NCBI GenBank assembly: GCA_946811185.2
Contig: OX328100.1
Coordinates: forward strand, 18,030,999-18,094,998
Direction of reading: 5' to 3'
DNA length: 64,000 nt
Origin: Hippopus hippopus
Taxonomy: Eukaryota; Mollusca; Bivalvia; Cardiida; Cardiidae
The translations under genes and the position numbers were made by a program. The notes under the pieces were generated by a model. That model ran no database searches. It saw only the letters and a list, made by a program, of their open reading frames with translations, and was not told the DNA's origin. This document shows, piece after piece, positions 20,542 through 31,705 of the stretch. Each line of letters begins with the position of its first letter. Within the stretch, counting starts at the first letter, position 1.

Positions 20542-20860
20542 GGTCGTTGTGGTCATAGTGAAACTTCTTTGCCTTTACGAACTGAGTGCAGTCACATATG
20601 ACAAATGAACACGAGAAAAATTCATTTAGTTGACTTTGACCATTCAAAAATAATTCCATGTATGTCTGACCTTGGTACACATCATGTTCTAGTTTTTCCC
20701 ACCATAGTTTCCACCTCAAATGCAAATCCCTTTATTTGGGCCACCTTAAAACGCACACACTCACTGCAGTCGGGATTTAAAATGCAGACAAATCTCTAAT
20801 TCATACCGTTAAAAAGTATGGATATTAAAATGAGTCTGATAATGTGATATGGTACAATCT

Positions 20861-20972
20861 GCCAAAGTTCCAAACGCTGGCCAAAAAATGTATTGTAAAA
20901 CTAGAACAAAAGTTGACAACTTTTGTTCTAGTTTTACGATACATTTTTCTGCCAGCGACTGGAACTTTGACT
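20861..20972. repeat. ~110-bp palindromic element
   Basis: GCCAAAGTTCCAAACGCTGG faces CCAGCGACTGGAACTTTG; the inner arm AAAACTAGAACAAAAGTTG is an exact inverted repeat with almost no loop. Confidence 0.65.
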
Positions 20973-21454
20973 AAATGCTTTTACGTATTATCAGTCATAA
21001 TGATATCCATGCTTTTAAATGGCATAAATTACTAGGACATCCGTCTGCAATTTGTTTACATTAGGTACAATGTAGCTAGTGGGCATTAAAGTTGTTGTAT
21101 GCAAATACACGTACTTTCAATATACAGAAGAGTCTAAAATTTCATCATCTGGTATAGGAATAATCTCATCATTTCCAAGGAAAAAAAAAAAAAACTCGAT
21201 CTACATGATGCAGGGTCTGAACCATGAAAAGACACTCTCTTACCCTGGATATGACTGAATTTTTGTCAGAATTTATGACTTGTTTTTCTTTGAAAATGTT
21301 ACATCTTTTGCTTTTTATAGAATAATTACTTGTATCACTTGTTATCACAACGTATAATCATGTACCAATACAATTTATTAACTTACCAGCAAAGAAAAAA
21401 TATGTATTATTACTCAGTTAATGTGGTAATTCAGTAATTTTATTAGCACACATT
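20973..21454. other. No feature recognised
   Basis: Contains a 14-base A-run near 21180 only. Confidence 0.4.
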
Positions 21455-21682
21455 TTACTCTCGACCGAGCAATCCAAAGTTTTAGTGACCCTGAGAAGGA
21501 ATACTTTTGAAAACATTGTAGGAAAAGGAGAAAATGCTGGTAACCAGCATTTTCTCCTTTTCCTACAACGTTTTCTACCCTTCTAAAAACAATTCTTATT
21601 ATTTTTGTCAAAGTTATTATGTCGTCTGCAATTGTTTTCAATTTTGACATGTCTAAAATTTTGTCGTCAGGTAAAGAGTTAA
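21455..21682 (+). repeat. pal-A copy, well preserved
   Basis: The central palindrome is intact (AGGAAAAGGAGAAAATGCTG and complement); right end CAGGTAAAGAGTTAA. The left end has lost the TTAACCC motif. Confidence 0.75.
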
Positions 21683-22184
21683 CCAAAGAACTTCAAGTGC
21701 ATTGATAAGGAGCTCGATTAAAAACTACCTAGCCGGCAAACTTTGTGAAATCAAGCGTTTTAAAGACACAATTGAAATGAGTTTTACTAAAGTTTAATTG
21801 TGGTATAAATGCTGGATTTATATTGCTCAAGCAAATTGAATTTCACAATGATACCTGTTTTTATGTACATTTTATTACTGCGGGTATCGAATGCAACCCG
21901 ACATTCAAAGTTTCTTATGTCGAAATAAAGCATTCAAAATACCCGATTCAAAAGACTTAAAGGAAATCAAACAGCGTCTGAAACATACAGATGTGTTACC
22001 AACAATGCTTTTTTTCAAACAATGGAGGCGTTTTTATTTCGAATATTTGTTTGGGTACTGTCACAAAATTGAAATTGAGTCTCGTCCTCTTGCGTGTTTG
22101 ACTTATGAGATACCAGGGTTTATAACACTACTAGGAGAAAGACATAATTCAGGTTCCATTTGACTACAGGAGTCCTTGGTATCC
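21683..22184. other. No gene recognised
   Basis: A 90-codon frame at 21891-22163 (+) has no recognisable domain. Confidence 0.35.
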
Positions 22185-22380
22185 GTCAGTGGTTCAGTTT
22201 TTTAGATTTGTGATTCAGAATTTCTGAGTTCAACACCAGCTAGCAATGCTGGTCGTGTTGGGGTGTCCTTCGGCTAGACACCTCAGAGCCCCGCATGGCA
22301 CTTGCGAAAACATATTATGGGTGAGCCGTCGCTGTGGTATAACTGAAAGGGTCGAAAGCAACGTCATACAACATTTAACC
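22185..22380 (+). mobile_element. tRNA-derived SINE, partial
   Basis: A-box-like AGTGGTTCAGTTTTTTAG and B-box-like GAGTTCAACACC, followed by GACACCTCAGAGCCCCGC, which matches the body of the SINE at 36761-36993 (GATACCTCAGAGCCCCATC). Confidence 0.5.
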
Positions 22381-22844
22381 TATGGGCGAAAGCGGGGACT
22401 TTTCATTGGAAATAGTATTCTGTCTTGCACTTTCATCACAAGATCTACCCTTGAAAAGTACATTTGGATACGAGTCCCATTTGAGGTGCTTGGCGTACCA
22501 ATAGTATATAGGGTACTATATATATTACCGTGAAAAGGGAAACAGCAGTAAAAATAAGAAAGGTGACTGGTCAGTGCTTTGTACCTCAAGTTTTACGACT
22601 CAAGATTTAGTTTCATTTTGACACCGTTTCAGAAAACCAAGTGCCAAGTCCAAAGTTTAATCAAGATTTAATCAAGCTTTCCATCTTGAGTCTTTATGAC
22701 ATGAATAGAAAAAGGAAACAGTTTTATAAGTTTATGGTGATCTGTAGATGTTTCGCCAGGTCAACAGTCAAGTTTAATAAGCAAATAATGACTTGTCCTG
22801 TACGTTAGATTAAAAAAGAAACTTTTTAATCCTGTTCTTGTCAA

Positions 22845-23265
22845 GGGTAAGTATTCACTAACCTAACCGTTTTTAAAGCTATTATTAGTCTTATTCCCAA
22901 GAACTTCACCATTTGGTTTTAGCCAATCAGAAGTCGTGTTACTTTCTGAATCTAGAATGAGACTAAGAATGAAATATGGCTTGCAACACGCGAAAAGAGG
23001 CATTCGGACATTTGCGTAAAGTGTCGTCCCGGATCAGCCTGCGCAGTCCGCGCAGGCTAATCCGAGACGACACTTTACGACTACGTTAGATTTTGTTCTT
23101 TATTAGACTTGCGCAAAACAGAAAATTACATAAAAACGGAAAGTGTCTTTTCGGATTACCCTGCTCGGACTGCGCAGGCTGATCCGAGACGACACTTTAC
23201 GCAAATGTCCGAATGCCTCTTTTCGCGTGTTGCAGGCCAAATAGAGCGGTTTGGTGAATACTGAC
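22845..23265. repeat. E copy split by a D element
   Basis: GTATTCACTAACC...GGTTTTAGCCAATCAGAAGT...GACTAAGAATGAAA, interrupted at about 22977; its end CGGTTTGGTGAATACTGACC follows after 23245. Confidence 0.6.
22978..23238. mobile_element. D element copy 2
   Basis: GGCTTGCAACACGCGAAAAG to TTTTCGCGTGTTGCAGGCC; two internal hairpins at about 23025-23065 and 23150-23190. Over 80% identical by eye to copy 1. Confidence 0.8.
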
Positions 23266-23299
23266 CAAGGACAAGTTATCTTGCTTTTGCGGAGAAATT

Positions 23300-23450
23300 A
23301 GACTAAAACATCACCAATTGAGAAATTTTAAGACGTGTCCAATTTGATAGCACTGGCAGACGATAAATTAATTATTGTCCAAATGGTAGGATTTACCTAT
23401 GAAAGGGTAGAAAACATTGTTTGAAAGGGAGAAAATGCTGGGTACCAGGA
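23300..23450 (-). repeat. pal-A fragment
   Basis: Left arm (AGACGTGTCCAATTTGATAG) and half of the palindrome up to GCTGGGTACCAGG; the rest is lost at the start of an E element. Confidence 0.55.
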
Positions 23451-23474
23451 TTCTTGGTAAGCTGTGAAGACCAG

Positions 23475-23680
23475 TGGGTCCGTATTCCCCAACTTTTCTA
23501 AAGATCATTCTTAGTCTTTTTCCAAAGAATCTTCTAAATTCGAAAGCAACACAACTTTTGATTGGCTGAACCAAATGTTTTAGCCAATCAAAAGTTGTGT
23601 TACCTGCAACTTTAGAAAATCTTGGAGAATAAGACAAAGAATATTCTTAAGAATGGTTGGGGAATGCGGACTATGGGCAC
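23475..23680. repeat. E copy
   Basis: Central palindrome CTTTTGATTGGCTGAACC facing GTTTTAGCCAATCAAAAG; outer arms ATTCCCCAACTTTTCTAAAG and GGTTGGGGAATGCGG. Confidence 0.7.
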
Positions 23681-23868
23681 GTGTTCACCAACCTTATTTA
23701 AGAACATTCTTTGTCTTATTCTCAAGAATTTTCTAAATTTGAAAGTAACACAACTTCTGACTTGCTAAACCATTTGGTTTAGCCAATCAGAAGTTGTATT
23801 ACTTTCAAAATCTAGAAAAAGACTATGAATGAAACTAAGAATGTTTGGTGAAAACTGGCCCAGGATGC
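23681..23868. repeat. E copy, adjacent to the previous one
   Basis: Core CTTCTGACTTGCTAAACC facing GGTTTAGCCAATCAGAAG; ends GTTCACCAACCTTATTTAAG and GAATGTTTGGTGAAAACTGG. Confidence 0.7.
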
Positions 23869-23974
23869 ATGGAAAATGCCGCCTGATATTGATTCTACAC
23901 CGTTCCATATTTTGTAACTTGTTCAGTAAAAATGTTTTTGAAAGCAATAACTGAGCTTTTTTCCCCCTATTTCC

Positions 23975-24232
23975 GCGGCTCTCTGGGAAAAGGGAGTTTA
24001 ACGCATCTCTGTGATGCATTATAACCGAGCAAATAATCACATAATTATGAATCCATAAGATCTATTTTGTCGAACAAACGACGAAACCGTGAGGTAGATT
24101 AGTCCTTGAATATGCAGAAAGTTAAAAAATGGTAAAAAGTTTCGACCCATGTCAGTCTGCGCCGACTGCGCAGGCTGACCTAAGTCGACACTTTTTGCAG
24201 ACGCATTTAACCACATTTTCACAGAGCATAGA
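23975..24232 (-). repeat. pal-B copy
   Basis: CTCTCTGGGAAAAGGGAGTT to CACATTTTCACAGAGCAT; core GTCTGCGCCGACTGCGCAGG. Confidence 0.7.
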
Positions 24233-24522
24233 TTATTTATCCATTGGTCTAGAGGTCTATGATCTTGTATCCTGTATTTTTCCCGTCTTGTAAATGGGTT
24301 TTCGTTTGTTTTGTAGTTATATTTGTGCTGTGTATTGTTTTGAAAAATTACCAGCAAAAAGCTTCTGATAAACATGTGGCTTTTTTTCCCCGTTTGGCTC
24401 TTTGCTCGATTTTGCCATTGCCGCATAGATGTAATGCTGTAACTCCCAGCAGTAGGAGGGAAAAGGATCAGTCGCTTATTATAGACTATTGCTTTTGTCT
24501 TTAATGTTTTCCAAAAAAAAAA

Positions 24523-24900
24523 ATGAGCAATGCTCAAAGAAAAATGGGTTAGCATCCGCAAAAGGTATCGACTCAGATCAGTCTGCGCAGTCGGTGCAGA
24601 CTGACCAGAACCTAAACGTTTTACTTTTTTGCTATTGGTCTATTTTCTCCATGTCCAAGGACAAGTCTACTTCTTGATTCGATCCGTGTCAACCTGCGCG
24701 GGCTGACATGAATCGAAACATTTCTAATTTCCATTTGTAAATTTTCTGCATGTTTAGAGACCAATCTACCTCCAGGTTCAGTCGGTTGTTAAACAGAATG
24801 GATTTTAATTTTATGGATCCATAGTTATCTAACGATTTGCTTTGTATAATGCAACACGGAAAGGCATTAAACTACCTTGTGCAAGAGTGCCGTTCAAATA
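24523..24900 (+). repeat. Two overlapping pal-B fragments
   Basis: The first (about 24523-24676) covers the left end through ATGTCCAAGGACAAGTCTAC. The second (about 24677-24900) starts mid-core (GTGTCAACCTGCGCGGGCTG) and reaches the right end GTGCAAGAGTGCCG. Confidence 0.6.
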
Positions 24901-25237
24901 TTTTGGTTGTTGCACTCTTCGATATGATTGGTACATGTCTTTCTCTCATCTGTCACGCGCAATGCTTCAAGGAAATTTTTCCCACCAATTACAGCACATT
25001 AGGATACAAAAAACACAAAATTAAACAAGTCTAGAATTAATTTTTATATTCTTTTTCTTTCTTATTTTTTAACATTTACCATTTTTCATATTCTCATAAC
25101 AGTAACAATTAGACAAAAATTGATTATACAACAATTCTGATGGTGCATCAACATTATTTATAAGATTTACACTTACGGATGGTGGAAATCATACCACTGA
25201 ACACAAATATATACATGATCAGATTTAATCTACATAT
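24901..25237. other. No feature recognised
   Basis: AT-rich intergenic DNA. Confidence 0.4.
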
Positions 25238-25495
25238 AAGCTAAGCTCTGGCAAGAGGGGGTTTAATTCATCTCCCTGCTGCATGATACCAAACAAGTCA
25301 TCATATGATTACGAATACATAAAATCCAATTAGCCTTGCAACCGACTTAATTATGAGGTAAACTGGGCCTTTGGCTAGCAGAAAAAATACAAAAGCAAAA
25401 AGTTTTGACCCATGTCAGCCTGCGCAGATTGCGCAGGATGACATCGGTCGATACTTTTTGCAGATGTATTAAGCCCCCTTCTCACAGAACATGAT
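25238..25495 (-). repeat. pal-B copy
   Basis: AGCTAAGCTCTGGCAAGAGG to CTCACAGAACATGATGC; core GTCAGCCTGCGCAGATTGCG. Confidence 0.7.
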
Positions 25496-25559
25496 GCATA
25501 CTTATACAAAATGATTTATATCTAGCCTAGCACCATTCAACACTTGTGGGATAATACTT

Positions 25560-25771
25560 CGTTTTCAAAACGTTGCAGAGGTACCATAGGCACTTGCAGA
25601 TCAAAACTTACATGCAAATCAAATAATAGAATTCGTCTTTGAAACGGTAGATAAAATTGTTAGAAAAGAAGACAAAATGCTGGTTTCCAGAATTTTTTTC
25701 TTTTCACACAACATTTTGATAAAAACTTCTACCTTGTGATCGCAAAGACAGGGGATCTGATAAAGTGTTAA
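25560..25771 (-). repeat. pal-A copy, decayed
   Basis: AAAATGCTGGTTTCCAGAAT core; right end GATAAAGTGTTAA. Confidence 0.5.
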
Positions 25772-26835
25772 CTCAAGGTTAAGCCAGACTGTACCACTGC
25801 ATCATCAAGTATTACAAATTATTCAACAATACAAAATTATAAATCAATGTCGATATATGCAGTTATATACAATGATATTGCACATCTTTGAAAGGAAAGA
25901 AACTATCATACTCAGTGGTTACGAGCTTATCATATACGTATTCACATTATTTCATTTACTATATGACTAATTAAAAAAGTTTATCAGTGAGAACAAAAAC
26001 AGCAACCAAGTTTCTGTACCTTCATTCACAGGCGTGCATGAAAAGAAAAGAAAAGAATCATGTCTTTGCACTGATGTATGAATTTCTATCAGAATTTCCA
26101 CTGAGGATAACAGTCGGTTTTAAAGCACCGTAACAGCACTTTTAAAGTCAGATTGTCGTTTAGCACCAGTACATCAAAAACAAATATCGTTCTATAATCC
26201 ACCTCTGTAACAATATGTCGAGTTGATTCTCCACCAGAGCATATACAACACGACAGCTTGATCTCTTTTTGCCAAGAACTTTAATTTTCCAATCATCTTA
26301 AGCGTTTTTTTGTACCTGAAAAGAAAAGAAGGATATCAAATTCAGATTTATTCTAATTCTGATAAGAATGTATAATGGGCTACAAAACATGAGCTATTAT
26401 TTAACGAAGTATAAAAGATTCTACATGTACATGAACCGTATCTGAAATACCAGTAACGTCTTACCGAGGACGAAACAAAAGAACGACAATGAAAATTTGA
26501 TAAGTTTTCATCGTAAAAAGAATGATTGTCGGTTATTGTTTCTTAATAACTGGAACGAAGACAGGTGTACCGTTTTAAGCCCATATTAAAGAAGGCAAAC
26601 AAACTCTAGAAAAATATATTGCTAGCTAGAGTTAAAAGAATTTTACTTTTGCCAAAACTATTTTTCATTTGAATATTTTTTTTCTAGAAACCGTAATCAA
26701 AATAGTTCCTTTACTGTCGTGTGTTGTGTGTAATTGCTTTAATGTAACAGCATATTTAAATAAGTTTTTTTAGCTGCCTGTATAAAACCCTATTTCTCCT
26801 GTGCTTGTTCTATGTAAAAAATGTAATTAGCCTAC
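25772..26835. other. Region holding a possible last 3' UTR exon of the protocadherin gene
   Basis: On the - strand CTTTTCTTTTCAG (AG at 26317-26316) is a strong acceptor at 26315, the natural partner of a donor at 26836. No polyadenylation signal could be placed with confidence, so the gene end is not annotated. No other feature seen. Confidence 0.3.
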
Positions 26836-26977
26836 CTTATGATTGGCGATCTGTGCATCCATGGTATATGTACACGGACCGGTATTGGGACCCATCCTCC
26901 CTACTGACACGGCATCATCAGTGCTGTTACACGGTTTTCAACACAGGTGGCTATGAGGGAAGAGGTGAGTGATTTCC
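26836..26977 (-). other. Possible 3' UTR exon of the protocadherin gene
   Basis: Bounded on the - strand by CTCTTTCTCAG (acceptor, exon from 26977) and CATAAG|GTAGGC (donor after 26836). Exon 4 carries a donor GGCAAG|GTACAT after 27473, 43 bases past the stop codon, that could join to it. The sequence is not open in the frame used upstream. Confidence 0.35.
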
Positions 26978-27023
26978 CTGAGAAAGAGAAAGAAAATAAC
27001 ACTGTAATGACTGAATCTTAGAG

Positions 27024-27249
27024 TTAACTCGTTGCCAAACGACAAAACTTCAGACTTCAAACTGAAATTATTTGCAGACGACATTTAAATGTTTCTCAAA
27101 TAATGAGTTATGTCTTTGATAGGATGGAAAAGATAGTGGGGGAAGGAGAAAATGCTGGTTATCACCATTTTCTCCTTTTTAACACGAAGTTATCCAAAGC
27201 CCTTTTCTTCAGGGTCGTTAAAACTAGGGATTGTGTGGTAAAGGGTTAA
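27024..27249 (-). repeat. pal-A copy
   Basis: TTAACTCGTTGCCAAACGA to GTGTGGTAAAGGGTTAA; core GCTGGTTATCACCATTTTCT, slightly damaged. Lies between the possible UTR exons. Confidence 0.7.
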
Positions 27250-27515
27250 ACAAGTAACCTTTATTAAAATAATTTAAACACTGACGATTTGAAAGTTTAA
27301 ATGCTAAAACCATTTATGACAATCAAAAGAGAATGTTTCAAGTAATAAGGGATCTTACAGATGACTGTCTCATTTTTTAATAGTAAAAGGCACAGTTGAT
27401 TTGATAACACAACAGGTTGTGAAAAGCTTGAGATGGCATTAAACCAGTCCGAAAAAGTAAAACAATATGTACCTTGCCCCCCGCGTTCGTAGTTTGTAAA
27501 GAAGACCCATTGCTG

Positions 27516-27979
27516 TTATACAAGACAGCTCCTTAACCCAGGAATCTCTATACCGGAAGTTCTTAAATCTATCGTCACATCCTCATGGTCAATGGTGTAA
27601 CTTCCGGAAGTTGTTGTTGACATGTCGTCATCATCATCGTCATACGTCATAAAACTGCGATCATGATCGCTAGGTGGTGGGAGTGGAAAAACAGATTGTT
27701 CTCTGAAACTTGACACTTCCGGTCTGGTTCTTGTCTGAGAATGATCAATCGTACAAGGTACTCGTCTTATAATTCTTTCACTGTTTCTGTATTTATTTTT
27801 ATCTGCAAAGTTCTTCAGTTGTAGTCTCGTTCTCTGATCGGCATGGAGTTGTCTGGCTATCGGTATTTTGTCACATCTATGATGTTGAAGCTCAGACAGA
27901 TTAACCCATGGTTTCTGCAAGTCTTGGTATGCGCTGTGTGTTGAGTTTCTAATATGGCGAAAGTCGTTTTGTCTCATAT
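27516..27979 (-). CDS. Protocadherin exon 4: distal cytoplasmic tail and stop
   Basis: Acceptor CTAATTGACAG (AG at 27981-27980); the exon opens AT ATG AGA, completing the split Asp codon left by exon 3 (phase 1), then 153 residues to TAA at 27518-27516. It is intracellular and rich in charged residues, without catalytic motifs. Near the end a run of six Asp (YDDDDDDMS) is followed by TTTSGSYTIDHEDV and the tail SGIEIPGLRSCLV. The TTTSGSYxI(D) block is a conserved tail motif I associate with protocadherin-type cadherins. A donor-like GGCAAG|GTACAT lies 43 bases beyond the stop, so the 3' UTR may be spliced. Confidence 0.8.
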
Positions 27980-28146
27980 CTGTCAATTAGAGAAAAGAAC
28001 AGTATAAATTTTATGATTGTATTTCATGTCTTTGATTATATAAGCTAATAGACTATGTGCTATGTACACCAAGAATTAAAAAAAAAAATGTATGTCCAAT
28101 GGAGGCTCATGATGACCTTGATAACCCTAAAAAACCCAAATCTCCT

Positions 28147-28366
28147 TTAACCCTTTACCACGCAACTTTTAACGACCCTGAGAAAATAAGCTTTCGAAAC
28201 GTTGTGGGAAAAGGAGAAAATGCTGGTAACCAGCATTTTCTCTTTTTCCCACAAAGTTTTCTACATTTCGCAAAACAAATTTCAATTTTTAAGTCACATT
28301 TATGTTGTCGTCTGCAAACGCTTTCAATTTGGACTAGTCTAAAATTTTGTCGTTTTGTAGAGTTAA
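28147..28366 (+). repeat. pal-A copy in protocadherin intron 3
   Basis: TTAACCCTTTACCACGCAAC to GTTTTGTAGAGTTAA; a strong central palindrome around GCTGGTAACCAGC. The intron is 27980-28814. Confidence 0.75.
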
Positions 28367-28730
28367 ATTATTGAAGGTTGGTGTTATCTAGTTCCTAATT
28401 TTCAGGAATCGGACGGGACGCAAGCAATGGTGTAATAAGATAACTACCAACTAAACTTCATGAATAGTAATGCCAACCACTTAAATATGGTCAAGGAAAA
28501 TAAGTCTCATGTAACTTGCTATACCTCTTTCGTGATTCAGTTTTTGTGATTCTTAGGGCTGTTTTCACGAATTACTTTAAATTCGATTCCAATTCAGAAA
28601 TCGACGACAAATCATCTGGCTGGCAAATCACGGGACTGGTCTTGGGAGTTCAAATAAGAGCAGAGTTTAAAATGGTTCTAGCATACGACCCTTGATCCAA
28701 ATTATACCCGTATGTCTATTACATAAGACT

Positions 28731-28814
28731 AAAGTGAGTAATTATGATGAAGTATTTTAAATTGAACTGTACCTGGAGAATAATTATGATGAAGTATTTT
28801 AAATTGAACTGTAC
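28731..28814 (+). repeat. 42-bp tandem duplication spanning the exon 3 donor
   Basis: AATTATGATGAAGTATTTTA...TTGAACTGTACCTG occurs twice with a 42-base period, so the - strand carries two donors CAG|GTACAGTTC, after 28815 and after 28773. Confidence 0.85.
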
Positions 28815-28953
28815 CTGAATCATGTGACTGTGAGAGACTTGAACTGTGTATGTCTGATTCACTTCCGCCCCGCCCGCTGTCACTTGTGATCGTTTCACCG
28901 GAAGTCTGCGAATGATTGTCCTCGTGACCGAAAGTCGAAAATGAGGCATGAGG
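28815..28953 (-). CDS. Protocadherin exon 3: cytoplasmic tail
   Basis: Acceptor CTCTTGCAG (AG at 28955-28954), donor ATTCAG|GTACAG after 28815; 139 bases, entering in phase 0 and leaving in phase 1, matching exons 2 and 4. It encodes PHASFSTFGHEDNHSQTSGE and continues into TITSDSGRGGSESD. The SDSGRGGS(E/D)xD motif is typical of protocadherin cytoplasmic tails, which supports assigning this small exon to the gene. A second donor 42 bases further (exon end 28773) would lengthen the product by 14 residues in frame without a stop. Intron 2 (28954-29296) is only 343 bases. Confidence 0.8.
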
Positions 28954-29136
28954 CTGCAAGAGACAATGACAAAGTTTGAGAAAAAATATCATTGAAGTTG
29001 AAGTATCCCTCTCAACTTCCTTACGGCTTGTTAAACAGCTCTGTGTTTTTGACATGATGCAAGTTGATAATTTATGGCATTGGCTTGCCTATGAGCCTAA
29101 AAGCATATAATTATACAATAGTGTTGAATTATTTTG

Positions 29137-29140
<4 letters not shown>

Positions 29141-29178
<38 letters not shown>
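29141..29178 (+). repeat. (CT)n microsatellite in intron 2
   Basis: About nineteen CT units; transcribed as GA repeats from the protocadherin strand. Confidence 0.9.
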
Positions 29179-29181
<3 letters not shown>

Positions 29182-29296
29182 CAGAGTTTCCTAGATTCTA
29201 TGGTGATAAGAGACCGTAATTCCTATTCTCTTACACTATATATATAAAAAAAGACTATCTCAGAAAAAGAATACAAGTACATGTATGTTTAATTAC

Positions 29297-29461
29297 CTTT
29301 ATCGTAGAATGCAATAAAGCACTGTGTGACTGTAGAGTGGTCAGCTGGTTGTCAGATCTGGGTGTAGAATGTCTGTTATCCAGAAGACCGGGGCTCGATT
29401 CGAATTTAGACAACATAGACATACTGGGAATGTTCACACTTGAGGTCTTCGCGTTGGAATC
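29297..29461 (-). CDS. Protocadherin exon 2: cytoplasmic tail
   Basis: Acceptor TTTCTTTGTTGCAG (AG at 29463-29462); donor ATAAAG|GTAATT after 29297. It is 165 bases, phase 0 at both ends, so 55 residues are added between exon 1 (ending ...EKTM) and exon 3, and skipping it would keep the frame. The product is serine- and threonine-rich (about a third of residues), contains SSVNIPSMSMLSKFESSPG and no hydrophobic segment: an intracellular linker with many potential phosphorylation sites. Assignment rests on strand, phase, splice signals and order. Confidence 0.72.
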
Positions 29462-29546
29462 CTGCAACAAAGAAAGTAATAACGATAACCATTTAGTTGG
29501 TAACGAGTGGTTTCTCATTTCTTTACTACTTTTTCATACATATGAG

Positions 29547-29661
29547 CCATACTTCGTGAAAAGGTGTTTAATGCATCTGCAAAGGATATCAACCCATGTC
29601 ATCTTGCGCAATCCGCGCAGGCTGACTTGTGTAGAAACTTTTTGCTTTTGGTAAAATTCTT
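29547..29661 (+). repeat. pal-B, left half only
   Basis: GAGCCATACTTCGTGAAAAG through the core to CTTTTTGCTTTTGGTAAAAT, then cut off by a pal-A copy. Confidence 0.6.
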
Positions 29662-29810
29662 GGTTGGATTTTTCTTTGAAAGGTTAGAAGACATTGCAGG
29701 AAAAGGAGAAAATGCTGGTTAAAAGCATTTTCTCCTTTTCCAGCAATGTTTTCAAAAAGCTTTCTTTCTGAGAGTCGTAATAAACTTCAGTTTGTTTGGT
29801 AATGAGTTAA
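29662..29810 (-). repeat. pal-A, left-truncated
   Basis: Near-perfect palindrome around GCTGGTTAAAAGC; right end GTTTGGTAATGAGTTAA. Confidence 0.65.
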
Positions 29811-30992
29811 ACCATAATTCATGTTGCTCATTAGAATTTTACAAAGATGTTTTTAAAGTCGCCTGTTGTATTTTTTTTTCAGGTGGACACTGATGGAAAC
29901 TGATATAAAATGTGTTATAAAATGGCGATGACCTGGACGTTAAGTTTTGCTGCATATTTCAGCACGTGACACCGCCTGTCAATGCCGAACAATCTACCGA
30001 ATTAAGTGAATCAATGAGGAGTAATTTGTTTAGAATTGCTTGTCACTAAGTATGATGTATTGCTTAATTATTATGGCTGTAATTTGTCGTACAGGTTGGC
30101 TGCTTTGTGGTTTGTTGATTGATTTTCGAGCCAGGTCGAAGACTTTTAAATTACCCTATCGTGTTCACGTTAGACTATGTTTTTAGTACTGTTCTGTGAA
30201 GAGTTTTTTTTCCCCCATTGTTTTAATCTATTGAAAAGTGAGGTCACTGATAGAAATTTCACTATAAACAAAATCATCTCAAAGAAATAACAATGTGCTA
30301 AAATTTTGTCGGCACTCGGTAAAATTGCTAAACTTTCAAAAACTGTTGCCAAAAGTGTTCACATCGCTGCCAAAATTCTTACCAACTTTGATTATAAAAG
30401 TGTAGGTTTTTCTCTGCAATAGCAGCGGACGTGTGTGTATGGATTTAAATTTCGTATTTCTAGTGGTTTTAATCATCTGACTTTTTTTTTTAATTTCAAA
30501 AAAGCATGGCATGAGCTACATATAAAAAAAAAGAAATGATTAAGATTTATTTTACATCTAACAGCCCACAATTACCCATATTATCAGCGCTATAATGGGT
30601 CCAAGGTCTCTTTTGGTCGTTTATAAAACATAATATAGCATAATAATCAGATAATTCCATTAAAAAGCAAAATGGCGGACAATACTGAAACATGTAATTG
30701 ATCTACAATATTTTTACGGTTGTGCTTTCCCCTCTCTTTCCCTTCCCAACTTCTAGTGAAGTAAAATTGAAATGTGAAAAGACCTTCGAGAACAATATAA
30801 TTTTCGATCTTCACCGCTCCCTCCTCTTAAAGGATAGATGTACAAAACGAACAAATACCCAGAAAGTGAGTTACCCTAGACATATACAACGTAACATGTC
30901 CCTCGATATTTTATTGCTGAATAAATGAATGGTAAAATAGGGAGATAAGAGGAGAAAAAAGTCAGGAATCACAGCTATCTGTGGTCAGATAT
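29811..30992. other. Intron 1 sequence without recognised repeats
   Basis: Nothing supportable between the pal-A copy and the D element on the + strand side. Confidence 0.4.
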
Positions 30993-31253
30993 GGCCCTCA
31001 ACTCGCGAAAAGGGGCATTCGGATATTTGCGTAAAGTGTCGTCTCGGATTAGCCTGCGAAGTCAGCGCAGTCTGATCCTAGACGACACTTTCCGATCGTG
31101 TGCGATTTTCTATTTCACGCAAGTCTACAGCAGGACAAAATCTAATGTTGACGTAAAGTGCCGTCTCGGATCAGCCTGCGCAGACTGCGCAGGTTGATCC
31201 GAGACGACACTTTACGCAAATGTCCGAATATCCCTTTTCGCGTGTTGCGGGCC
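30993..31253. mobile_element. D element copy 3
   Basis: GGCCCTCAACTCGCGAAAAG to TTTTCGCGTGTTGCGGGCC, with internal cores GCCTGCGAAGTCAGCGCAG and GCCTGCGCAGACTGCGCAGG. Confidence 0.75.
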
Positions 31254-31545
31254 AATTCATGCTCTCTTATCATACAGGTGTTGAATGAAAATTATAATAT
31301 TTTTTTTGTAAACCTTGTATCCATACAGATATATGATAGTTTGATAATTTATCAATTACCATTATTTAACTTCTAATTTGTGGCTCTGTGGGTCAGGTTA
31401 AATAACCATGTGGGGATTTATATCTATTTTGTTCACCTTATCGTCTTTAAATCAATACGATCGAGCTTTTTTAGCACGCTAAAAGGAAAAGGGAAATCTT
31501 AACTTCGAAAAAAAAAGTAGAAAAACAGACCAGAATACTGCCCTT

Positions 31546-31705
31546 TTTAAATTCAGAATTATTCGTAGAATAGCAGACAGTGTAGATTCAAGATCAGACT
31601 GCACGTTTTGTGCAGTCTGATCTTGATCTACACTGTCGGCAACAGACTATCTGATCTTGATCTACATTGTCTACCAAAAAAGTCCTAAAGTTGTTGCGCT
31701 TTAAA
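31546..31705 (+). repeat. pal-C copy with a local duplication
   Basis: Perfect core around GATCAGACTGCACGTTTTGT; the right arm CTGATCTTGATCTACA is present twice (31616 and 31650). Confidence 0.65.

Noticed and set aside
21891..22163. Open frame of 90 codons on +
   Set aside because: No recognisable domain and no supporting context; length is within chance for this composition.
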